Source of the DNA: Aldrovandia affinis
Taxonomy: Eukaryota > Chordata > Actinopteri > Notacanthiformes > Halosauridae
Assembly (NCBI GenBank): GCA_029706075.1
Contig: JAINUG010000149.1
Span: forward strand, 2,004,501-2,068,500
DNA: 64,000 nt
Reading direction: 5' to 3'
This document shows, one piece after another, positions 14,417 through 24,721 of the stretch. A program made the position numbers and the translations under genes. Each line of letters opens with the position of its first letter. The stretch's first letter is position 1. The notes beneath the pieces were generated by a model. The model was not told the origin of the DNA. It saw only the letters and a list, made by a program, of their open reading frames with translations, and did not search any database.

Positions 14417-15109
14417 AATATGTATAGAATAATGAATTACTATTAATTTCCATAGCTGCCTTGCTAGCGACAGTGCTAGCGAGTGACTGCTAGCAGGCAA
14501 GAGTGCCAATTTAACAATGAATATCTGATATTAAAATCGCAATTCAGTAAAAACCAACCTGAAAGGCCAGTGATCACACTGACATCATGCCTGGTCAGGG
14601 CGGTTTCATTCCTGTCTGCATATGCAGCTGGCCTTATGTCATACAGCTCTGGGAAGGTGTATACAGCCTTTACATTTTCTTTTACGGCCTTCTGCGTATA
14701 TAATTGGGTATCTAAAAGTTAATGGTTGATTACATATACAATAGTCCATCAAAAGTTAAACTGTCAAGTTTTGTCGTACAAAAAAATATTGACAAAGCTG
14801 CGTAAAAATATGTCTGTCTAAGTATGAGCCCCATTGAAAATGCATTAGCTCAATCCGTTTTTGATGAATGGGAAATGTCTGTGCGGCCGATTGTGTTGCA
14901 TTACGTGTTGTGCTTTTGGCTGTTTGTGTGTAGAGCTCCCAGGACTAAGCAGCTGTGCTGTACAACACAGGGCTTCATGCTGGACAAATGCATTGCTGTT
15001 CTGTCCTAAACAAGCACAGCATTCACACCGATCTCAATCACTCCTCGTCTGTGTCTGCAGCTCCACAGCCCAGCTGCCATGTGCACTCAGTCATTCACTC
15101 TCAAAGTTC

Positions 15110-16194
15110 AAAGTTTCTACCAATTTTGCACACTGGTTGGAGGTGATTTTCACCCATTCTTTCTAGCAGAATTGCTCCAGTTCTCTCAAGTTGCTTGGAC
15201 ATCGCTTATTGACAGAATTTTTCAAATTGTGTCACAGATTCTTGATGGGGTTCAGGTCAGGTCTTTGACTGGGCCACTCAAGGACATTCACCTTTTTATT
15301 CTTGAGCCACTCCAATGTAGCTTTGGCCCTGTGCTTTGCATCGTCCTGCTGAAAGGGGAATTTTTGCCCCACCTGCAGTTTTTTGGAAGACTGAAATTTT
15401 CCCAGTCCCTGCTGAAGAAAAGCATTCCCATAGCATGATACTGCCACCATCATGCTACACTGTAGGGATGGTGTTACGTGGGGCATAGGCAGTGTTAGGT
15501 TTGCGCCATAGTACACAACGCTTTGAATTTTGGCCAGATAGCTCTATTTTAGTCTCATCTGACCACAAAACCTTTCCCCACATCTTGTGGATCACTCACT
15601 CACTCTCCAGCAAACTCCAGGTGGGCTTTGAGATGTTTTGTTTTAAGTAATGGCTTTTTTCTTGCCATCCTGCCATACAGGCCAGTATTATGCAGTGCTC
15701 TTGCTATTGTTGACTGATGCACTATTACTCCATTCTCAGCCACTGAACTCTGTAGCTCTTTTTTTAGAGTCATTGTTGGTCTCACAGTGGCTTCCCTCAC
15801 AAATCTCCTCCTTGTTTGGTCACTGAGTTTGGAGGGACAGCCTTTTCTAGCCATTATTGAACCAACAATGATCACTGGGATATCCAAATCCTTAGATAAT
15901 TTTGTGTATCCTTCTTCTAATCTATGCCTTTTGATAACCATATCCCTGGCTTTCTGAGAAAGCTTTTTCATCTTCAGGGTTTGAATACCTTTGCAATCAA
16001 CATTTTTTCATTTTTATTTCATTGTAAGTATCTATACACTTTTTCACTTTTTTTTTTTTTTTTTTGTTTTTTTTTTTTTACAAAAGTGAGGAGTAGGTTG
16101 TATTTATAACAGATATTAGTTCTTAAATTAAAGCTTGAAAGCAACAAAATGTGAAAATTGTGCAAAGGTCTGATTACTTTTGCAAGGCACTGTA
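15110..16194 (-). mobile_element. Tc1/mariner element 1, decayed transposase
   Basis: Minus-strand frames give parts of a Tc1 transposase: an N-terminal HTH region at 15600-15971 (KARDMVIKRHRLEEGYTKL, GCPSKLSDQTRRRFVRE) and a catalytic C-terminal part at 15232-15516 ([33 protein letters not shown]). Several frame changes and stops lie between, so it is dead. The 5' end at 16170-16192 has the fish Tc1 terminal words GATTACTTTTGCAAGGCACT; the other terminus is not recognisable. Confidence 0.9.
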
Positions 16195-16210
16195 CACGCA
16201 CACACGCATA

Positions 16211-16562
16211 CATTTATTTCAAATTTTTCCCCGTTTTTCTCCCAATTTGGTTGCCAATTATACCCTCTATTTATTTCAATTCCCCCTCTCCCACGAGTCC
16301 GCTGCCCGTCCTCCGGGGCGAGATATTATCTCCGGGCCGAATTTAGCAGCCTCTTCCGAGACGGAATTCTACCACGGATGCCTTTTTCCTGCTCCTCAAC
16401 GGACTCGTGCCGGACAGCCAAACGCCACCTCCGATTGGGCTGACGACCAGGGCCGATCTGGTAGAGACACGGGTTTCGAACCGCGTCCCTGACAGGCAGC
16501 GCACACCACACCGGACCAGCCAAAGTGTGGTGCGTTAGACCGCTACGCTATCCGCCAGCCCC
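16211..16562 (-). mobile_element. Long tRNA-derived SINE, same family, antisense
   Basis: On the minus strand: GCGGATAGCGTAGCGGTCTA head, GCGGTTCGAAACCC box B, and the tail GAGGGTATAATTGGCAACCA. It separates the two Tc1-like fragments. Confidence 0.85.
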
Positions 16563-16988
16563 TCATGGACTGCTTTTTTGAGTTCAAACCACAAATGTTC
16601 AATTGGATTCGGGTCTGGAGACTGAGATGGCCATGCCAGGACATTGATCTTGTGCTCTGTCAACCATTTTTTTGTTGCTTTGGACGTATGTTTGGGATTG
16701 TTGTCTTGTTGGAAGGTCCTAATCTGCGGCCAAGGTGTAGCCTTCTGGCAGAGAGAACAAGGTTTTTGGACAAAATGTCTTGATACATGCTGGAGTTCAT
16801 AGTTACATCTATTTTAATAAAGGCCCCAGGGCCTGTGGATGCAAAACAACCCAAAAGCATTAAAGATCCACCACCATGTTTCACCATAGGCATGAGGTGC
16901 TTTTCAACATTACTTGCATTCTTTGGACGCTGTGCATGTCCAAAAAGCTCAATTCGGCCACAAGACATGGTTCCAATTGTAGTTCAGA

Positions 16989-18552
16989 CAGTGGTGGGCC
17001 GTCAGGGCCTGCAAGGCCTTCTCTGCTGGCCTAAAAAATATCTGAATCACAGACTGATGTTAATTATATTTTGTCCATGAATACTTATTAAATAATTCCA
17101 AATGGTCTGTCCGCTTCCTTTCATAGCTTTTCCCCTGGTTGCGATGCTTCCAGACGTGTATTTTCATATTAAAGCATTTAACCAATCACATTTCAGCCAT
17201 CATTTGTTGCCAGGGTCAAAGAAATCTGCCTGGAGGCCTTCACAATCAGTTCTGCAGGCCCTGTAGCATAAAATAAGTGTTGATCAAACTGTTGCTTCAA
17301 CCAATCAGATTTTGAGTTGGGGACACGAAGGCCTTCTAGAAGGCCTAGGTAACGTCAGCGTATTCACACTCTTTGATTGGATAGTCAGAGAGTGTCTGAC
17401 TATGATGTAATGTGATTGGTTAAATGCTTTAATATGAAAATACACGTCTGGAAGCAGCACAATCAGGGGAAAAGCTATGAAAGGAAGCGGACAGACCATT
17501 TGGAATTATTTAATAAGTATTCATGGACAAAATATAATTAACATCAGTCTGTGATTCAGACATTTGAGTGGACATTTTCAGCCCTAAAGCGAATTAAAAC
17601 TTATGCCAGAAATACGACAGGGCAGGCTCGACTTTCAGCATTAGCTTCGATGGCGATAGAAAAGGACTTCTTGATGGAACTGAAACACATGGATAATCTG
17701 TACGACAGAGTAATTGAACTCTTTTTGAGGAAAGAAAGGAGGATGGATTTTGTGTACAAATAATAAGGATTTTTGGTGAGTAAAATGTTGCTATTTTCCT
17801 AAATAATATTGCAATTTTATGAGGTTATTATTGATGCTTTTTTTATGTGTGTCGCAGCTGTAGCACCCCGGGTTTGTTTCTTCAGTAAAGGCATTTATTC
17901 TGGATACACGAGTTATCTATCTGCGATGCAACGGCAACGGGTGTCTGTTCGGTTTGTTTTTGCACTTTGTTTATTTATCTTTCTTCAGTCATGTTTCATT
18001 CTCGTTCTGTTCCCCGTCTGTCATTGTTCCTGTTCGAGTTCCTCTCCTTGTCTTGTCATGCACTTCGGGAAATTCTATGTTTCATTTTTTTAGGGAGGAG
18101 GAGGAACACATAAAGAAATCTGCGTGCGAATAAAGCGGAACGTGAGAAGCGTACAGAGATAGGACGAGAGAGAATGACAGCGATAGTTAGAAGCGTGAGA
18201 TAATTAGTGATTAGTAGTGTTAGTAACTTAATCTAAATCCTTAATGTTAGTAGATTAGTTGGTTAGTACTATATACATCTAACTAATATATACAAAGTGT
18301 AATTAGAAAGTAAGAAGGAAGTAAAACGAGATTAGAAATGAAGACGGAAAAACCGAAACATAGAATTTCCCGAAGTGCATGACAGAACGAGAATGAAACA
18401 TGACTGAAGAAAGATAAATAAACAAACCGAACAGACACTCAAAACATAACAATAAGATGGCTTTTATAGCCATAAAATAGTTATTGAGGGGTGGATTGAT
18501 TCAGACGGAGCACTACTGAAGGCCTAGGTGTGAAATGCACGGCCCGCCACTG
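16989..18552 (+). mobile_element. hAT transposon, internally rearranged, nested in Tc1 element 2
   Basis: Terminal inverted repeats CAGTGG(T/C)GGGCCGT and an 8-base target-site duplication AGTTCAGA at 16981-16988 and 18553-18560 define a hAT element of 1564 bases. It keeps only the transposase C-terminal dimerisation part (17560-17763: TFSALKRIKTYARNTTGQ, ARLSALASMAIEK). Two further internal inverted repeats flank that fragment, so the interior is rearranged. It cannot encode a working transposase. Confidence 0.9.
17551..17763 (+). pseudogene. hAT transposase C-terminal fragment
   Basis: About 70 codons match the hAT dimerisation domain (FSALKRIKTY, GQARLSALASMAIE, then a basic end). No start, no catalytic DDE part and no zinc finger are present. 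Its first bases overlap the right arm of an internal inverted repeat. Confidence 0.8.
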
Positions 18553-19011
18553 AGTTCAGATGTAATTTGATGAATTCAAGACGCCTTTTTCAGTGAATTG
18601 TCTTCAAAAGAGGCTTCCTTCTTGCAACTCAGGCCATTGTCATGTAGGCATCATTGAATGGTAGCTTTAGACACCTTGTAACCCCAAGATGCCAGGTTGT
18701 TTTGGAGATCTTGAACTGTGCTCCTTGGACTTCTTTTTGCCTCTCAAACCATCCGTCTCACTACGCGTGGGGGCAAGATAGACCTCTACCTGGCAGGTTA
18801 GCCACTGTTCCAGTGGCCTTAAACTTCCTAATAATTGGCACAACAGTGGAAAGCGGTATCTTTTAGCTTTTTAGTTTTTATAGCCATCTCCTGATCCTTA
18901 GAGGTCAATACCCTTTTGTCTGATGCTTTCAGGGAGTTATTTGCCTTTCACCATGCTGATGGCTGACCACAGTGTTTCAAAGGTGTGTTCCCTCCTTTTT
19001 ATACCCTAGGG

Positions 19012-19370
19012 CAGGGGTCGGCAACCTGCGGCTCCGGAGCCGCATGCGGCTCTTTCAGCCTTATGTTGCGGCTCCGCGTGGCTTGGGAAAATAAATAATA
19101 AGTATCAATTGAATCGGGCGCAAAATTGGGCGCATTTTTTTGGCGTAGCATCCCCCCCGTTGACAGAAAATCCGAGGGGCGCAAGAATTATTTTCGCGTT
19201 GCACCCCCCCCGGTCCGCGAAATAAATGAACTGGTCGCAGCTTTTTTTCGCTGCGACCGATTCATTTGCCCCCCCTCCGTCGACAGAAAATGGTGCGGCT
19301 CCCAGTGTTTTCTTTTCCGTGGAAACTGGGTCCAAATGGCTCTTTGAGTGTTATGGGTTGCCGACCCCTG
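19012..19370. mobile_element. hAT MITE with CCCTAGGG duplication
   Basis: The termini CAGGGGTCGGCAACC and GGTTGCCGACCCCTG are perfect inverted repeats. CCCTAGGG flanks both sides (19004-19011, 19371-19378); the CTAG centre fits the known target preference of Charlie-type hAT elements. It is 359 bases long, with no coding capacity, inserted in Tc1 element 2. Confidence 0.9.
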
Positions 19371-20193
19371 CCCTAGGGAAACAGGATACCATTGTAGGCC
19401 ACTGTATAGTTCCGTAACCTTCCAATGAACCTCAAATAAGTTTTTGTTGGATTAAATTAAAAAGAATAGTTAGGGGTATGAATAATTGTGATCCAGATGT
19501 TTTCTGGGAAAATTAAAAAACAATCTGAATTGTATAAGTATTGTAGGTTTGGAATTTTCCTAATTTTTGGAGCATACAATATACCTCATTACTTATATAG
19601 TTTATTTTATATGATTTCTTTTGTTCATCTTTATCAAGGGTATGAATAAAAATGGAGCCTGCTGTATGAATCGATATGAATCTGCGCTCCCAGTAACATG
19701 TTATGTTGTGCAGCGTCTCCCCGGCTTCCTGAATCCAGAGTGCTCAGTGCGGGGAATACTAATGCGCCGCGGCGGGGTGACGTAAGCGCTGCGCTCTGTG
19801 TGCGTTTGTCCTGCCACGTTCAGGCCCTCTCCAGGCTTCATTGGCATTCCTGGTTTAGTTTTTGCACTGGACGTGTGCCCTTTTCATCTGGTGTCACTCA
19901 CAGCAGGCCCGCAACTCTTCGTCTGTGATTGAAATCCACATCAGCTGTGTCTGTGCTCTGTAAGTCTTTAATGCTGAAGAACGTCATCCCTTTCACTGCT
20001 GCTCTGTCTTCAGCAAGAAAGAAAGCCAGTGTCCAGATCTGGACTGAGGAATCAATGGAAGCCATGCAAACAGTGAAAAATAAGTCCACTTGTTCACGGC
20101 AGAACTTCCTGCTGCCTGGAACCTTCCGGTGCCACAAACGTGACTTCAAACGGCAACATATTATACACTTCCAAGGTATTATCACGTAGAAAG

Positions 20194-20507
20194 CGGGTTT
20201 TTTTTGCTTTTTTTGGAAGCCAATTACACCCACTATTTTCAGGTCAATCTCTCCCTCGTAGTTAGCTGCCGTAGCCCTGTGACCGGTGGCAATGAAGGAA
20301 AAGTATCGTCTCCTTCCGAGAAGGCACTCGCCAAGCCGACGACCATAACTCCAGCACCCCAGAGCCACTCCTGTGCGCAGAGAACATCTTGTCGGCTTCC
20401 CTCCCTCCTCCCTGAGGCAGGAAACCAATCACCGCCCCCAGGAATCAAACCCAATCGCCGTGGCCAGCATCGGACGTTGAAACCACTAGACCACGCGGGA
20501 GGCCCCT
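20194..20507 (-). mobile_element. tRNA-derived SINE, related or second family
   Basis: On the minus strand the head GCCTCCCGCGTGGTCTAGTGG and box B GGTTTGATTCC are tRNA-like, and the element ends in A-rich sequence. It is flanked by CGTAGAAAG at 20185-20193 and 20508-20516, a 9-base target-site duplication. The body differs enough from the 13.6-kb copy that it may be another family. Confidence 0.7.
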
Positions 20508-20934
20508 CGTAGAAAGTGTTTGAGTGCCACACACAAGATCAGTGTTTACGACAGCGAAAGCTGAGGACTGACAGCTAACGAAAAAACTAATCTATACCTT
20601 TTTCAACAGTCTCTTTATCTAGCTAGCTAGCTGCTCTGCTCTGTAAAACCAAATGATTACAATATATGTTTTGGTAAACTCAAACTTGGAAATAGTTTTT
20701 CCTGATTGGTTGAACCCATAATTTCACAGTTCATTGGTTAATGTTCCTTAGCTGGCTCTATGGGCTAGTCACAAAACATTGAACTTGGTACCAAAATATA
20801 TTGCACAATTTAAAAGGTATTATCTTTTAGATATAACTACATTAAATGGTTGATCCACTTCACTTGTAAACCACCTCCAGTGTTGTAAACCGGCCACCAT
20901 TGTTTTAATGAATGTGAAAAGGTGAAAAAAGTGT

Positions 20935-21029
20935 AGCTGTGTGTGTGTAGATGCATGCGTGTGTGTGTGTGCATGCATGCATGCATGCATGAGGGTAGGT
21001 GTATATGTGTGCGTGCGTGTGTGTGAGGG

Positions 21030-21072
<43 letters not shown>

Positions 21073-21085
21073 TGTGTGTGGGGTT
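20935..21085. repeat. GT/GCAT microsatellite
   Basis: GTGTGT tracts with a (GCAT)n run at 20971-20990. Confidence 0.9.
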
Positions 21086-21216
21086 GTTCGGGGTGGGGAT
21101 GTGCTCTGCATGTGTTGAGTGAATGATTGTGCTGATTGAGGCCTGGGGCATTGGGGCAGCTCGATGTGCTGAAGGACACAGGGCCTGGCAGATGGGGCGA
21201 GGGTGGGAGGCGAGGG

Positions 21217-21222
21217 TATAAA
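21217..21222 (+). promoter_or_regulatory. TATA box before candidate septin-4 first exon
   Basis: TATAAA lies in a G-rich context (GAGGGTATAAATGC). A start site about 30 bases downstream would fall near 21247-21250, leaving a very short 5' leader before ATG 21265. Direct evidence is the hexamer and its spacing only. Confidence 0.35.
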
Positions 21223-21264
21223 TGCAGAGTGCAGATCTGCACCCAACTGCATCCCTCCGAGGGT

Positions 21265-21328
21265 ATGAAGAGCTGGCTGCACGGCGGCAGGAAGGCAGGA
21301 CTGCTCCGTCTCCTCAAAGGCACCACAG
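21265..21328 (+). CDS. septin4: Candidate alternative first coding exon of septin-4
   Basis: A short open stretch starts at ATG 21265, encodes 21 residues beginning MKSWLHGGRKAGLL and ends in phase 1 at ACAG|GTCAGT. A TATAAA box lies 48 bases upstream of the ATG. The phase matches a possible acceptor inside exon A, GATGGCAG|AGTGC at 23057/23058, preceded by a C/T-rich tract. Joined this way, the frame runs on into the acidic septin-4 N-terminus. The ATG at 23051 would then be intronic in that transcript. This is inferred from TATA spacing, donor and phase only; I do not recognise the peptide from any septin. Confidence 0.38.
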
Positions 21329-21490
21329 GTCAGTCTCGTACAGGTCTCAGGTCAGTCTCACATCTCAGATCTCAGTCTCAGGTCTCAGATCTCAGGTCTC
21401 AGATCTCAGGTCAGTCTCAGGTCTCAGGTCAGTCTCAGGTCAGTCTCAGATCTCAGGTCAGTCTCGTACAGGTCTCAGGTGTCTCACACG
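21328..21490 (+). repeat. Tandem repeat built of GGTCAGTCTCA / TCTCAGATC units
   Basis: Starts exactly at the candidate donor at 21329. The 5'-splice-site-like word GGTCAGT occurs six times (21328, 21350, 21409, 21427, 21438, 21456). Confidence 0.85.
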
Positions 21491-21499
21491 GTTCTCAGA

Positions 21500-22560
21500 T
21501 CAGCTTCAGCATTTTGTGTGGGCAGTAAAGACTTTTATAGACTGTTTCTGAACTTGTGAGTATCTCGCTATGCTGGAAGCAGTTATTTTCTCTGAGCTTT
21601 TCAGAATGAAAAAACATATTTTCTTCCTCCACACTTGCAGTTTAATTGCTTGGTTCATTCTTACTATTGAATTAAGCATTTTTTATAAAGAGTTGTTCGA
21701 AAGCCAGGAGGATTTAAGGCTCATGGGAGGGGGTGATGTGAGAATATTTATAATTGAAAGGCTGCAGGTGTTTGTGTGTGTGGTGTAAGATATGGAGAGC
21801 AACCAGGGCAGAGTGGGGGGTATTGACCAGGGCAGCAGAGTGGGGAGGGGGTATTGACCGGGGTAGTTATGTAGGGCAGGAGCCTGCAGCAGGCCGGAGA
21901 TTGAGCATTGATCTGCACAGCTCGCATGGAGCCTGAAACCAGGTCACCGGCCGTAATCTGGAACAGTGCCTGAGAGCAGTGCAATTAAAGCAGGCAGCTG
22001 TGCGGAGAAAAGTCTCGGATCAGGACTTGGGTGGGTGTGTGGGGGCAGGGGGGTGAAGGGTGGGATCAGAACTCAATTGTGGTTCTTTGATCTATTTTGT
22101 GGGAGGGTGGTCAAGGGGTCAGGTAGAATGGTTCAGGTGTAGGGGGAAAATAATTATCTAAATAGTGGTTGAGAAGCCACTCCTAAGCATTGAATGTGGA
22201 CACAAAAGTAAAAAATGGATGTTTGTGTGTTTAAACACGTTATGTTGCCAGTGGCCATTATGCAGTTCTCAGTACAGGATTCTCCGGAGCATGATGGGAA
22301 ATGCAGTCTCCCACGATGTGTGTCTCTGTGTCGGTGCTACAGACGCTTGTGTGAGTCACGTGATCAGCAGCAACACTGCCGGCTGGGTGTGGGTTTGGGA
22401 TCAGTCCGACGTTACCAGCAGACTGCTGTGATCTGCAGCTTCTTGGGTTTGGATTCAATTTGTGTTTGAAGGCACTCACTTACCAGAGCATATTTACTCC
22501 TGTTTCCAGAGACAGATTGTTACTGACAAACGGGTCATTATTATTAATTTCATTCTCTGC
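21500..22560. other. Unannotated DNA upstream of septin-4 exon A
   Basis: No exon recognised. It may be intron if the 21.2-kb exon is real. Confidence 0.4.
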
Positions 22561-22577
22561 AGCCAGAAACCATACTG

Positions 22578-22728
<151 letters not shown>

Positions 22729-23050
22729 CAGATCTGGAGATATGAACTCTAACGTGTGCAGTCTGGCTGAGGCATCCTTAGTGTAGTCGCAGCACACTGC
22801 GGTGTGAAAGGCCTCCACTGTCTGCTGAATCCAGCTGCTGCATTGCATTCACTATTCTGAACTTATTTCATCCTTTTTCTTTTTCTCCTCTCCTCCTTCT
22901 CTGCTCTCCTCATCTCATTCTCTGCCCCCTCCCTCCCCCCCCCGAATTGGCCCCCACCCACTCACTCCCTACCCACTGTCACTCCCTCTGGTTGGATTGT
23001 ACCTGCCTGCATTGAAACTCCTCCCCTGCCCCGCCCACTTCCTGTTGGAG

Positions 23051-24666
23051 ATGGCAGAGTGCACTGTAGCCCCTGTCGCCATGCAGGACTCTGATCACGA
23101 GGCTGACCTTCACTCGGATGACCAGGACTCCGCCCCAGACTCCCCTGAGCCCCGCCAGGACCCCCAAGGCAAACAGGTATCACTGTAAAACCCCACCCTG
23201 TAGGGGAGGGTGCCCCCTGTGGCAGGGGCTGTCCTGTGCCCTGCAGGTTTGGGGTGATGAAACATGGAAACCCAGCCCCTCTGCCCAAACCCAGCCCCTC
23301 TTCCAAAAACCTCACCCCTCTGCCAAAACTCCAGACCCTCTGCCTCTCTTCTGAAACCCTGTCTCTCTTCAGAAACCCCGCCTTTCTGTTGAAACTCTGC
23401 CTCTCTGCTGAAATTCCGCCCCTCTATTGAAACCCTGCCTCTGTCGAAACTCCGCCCCTCTGCTGAACTCCTGTGGCTCTGCAACGAGACAGCTCTCAGT
23501 AAGGCTGAGTGGACAGGGCCCAGACACGGAGACCTGCTTGTGCATGATGCCCTTTGACCCCTGTGGGCAGTGCAAGGTCACTCAGGTTCATGGCATTCAT
23601 GTCTGTGTTGCCTGCTTTTCTCTCTGCTCTGACCCATTGCTCTGTGTTTTATGGTCAGTATTTGGTCTGTCAGCTTTTCAGGTTACATTGAACTGAGCTT
23701 ATTCCTCCATACTGGGCAGTGGAGTGAGCTGTGCCCCCCACCCCCACCCCCACCCCCACCAGGAGTATAGTTGCTTTCCTCTCTGTGTTTAAGCTCCAGT
23801 CACTCCACCCCTACAGCTTCAACAACAACATCTCCCACTGCACTATGTTTCTCCAGCACTGCTACACCATCTCTGGGTCTCTAATACACCATCTCTGTGT
23901 CTCTAATACACCATCTCTGTGTCTCTAATACACCATCTCTGGGTCTCTAATACACCATCTCTGTGTCCCTAATACACCATCTCTCTGTTCTCTAATACAC
24001 CATCTCTGGGTCTCTAATACACCATCTCTGTTCCTCTAATACACCATCTCTGTGTCTCTAAAATGTGCGCTTGCTGTGTGTTGAAGTGCTCTAGCGATCT
24101 GTCTGAACGTTCAGGAAAAAAAACCTTGTTTTATTTTTTCTTCCTTCTTTTGATCCCATTTTTTCACCCTTTCCACCGTCTTTATTAACCTCCCTCCTGC
24201 CTGTGCTGCCCCGCCCCTGGTCCCGTTTCGCCCCGCCCTGGCCCTGCCCCCCTCAGTTCTGCAGCCAATCCAAGGATGACTCTGAGGACTCAGAGCTGGA
24301 GCAGCTCATGAGAGACGCCCTCCCCAGCGCCCCCCCCCCCCAGGGAGCCCCATGCTGCTCCGCCCGCCCTGTGGCAGGGCCTTCTTGGAGGCTGTAGAAT
24401 GCGAGGCGCAGCCAGGAGAGTTCTGCCTCCTGTCTCCTATCAGCCCCTCTCGACCTAAGAGCCCCTGGGGCCGATTTGACCCCTACGACAGCACAGAGGT
24501 AACACAGGACAGCCAGCAAGGTCACTGTACGGCCTGTACCCCCAGATCCAGTATCACAATACAGCATGCATCCCTAAATCCAGGTGTCTGTGCCTGTGTG
24601 TGTATGTGTGTGTGTGAGAGCCTGTGTGTGTGTGTGTGTGTATATGTATATTTATAGAGTAATGTT

Positions 24667-24721
<55 letters not shown>

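Larger units (their letters stand above)
16563..19670 (-). mobile_element. Tc1/mariner element 2, interrupted by two hAT insertions
   Basis: The minus-strand transposase remnant at 16660-16968 includes RIELFGHAQRPKNASNVEKH and MVKHGGGSLMLLGCF, the central Tc1 segment. The N-terminal part follows at about 18560-18990 after a 1564-base hAT element. The 5' end near 19625-19669 has TTTATCAAGGGTATGAATAA and TGGAGCCTGCTGTA. It carries stops and is truncated at 16562 by a SINE. Confidence 0.85.

Noticed and set aside
19779-19790. CRE-like TGACGTAA in a GC-rich patch at 19.7-19.9 kb
   Set aside because: A single motif without a gene start nearby; too weak to call a promoter.
20820-21326. 168-codon minus-strand ORF
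   Set aside because: Mostly His-Thr from the GT microsatellite; no splice or homology support.
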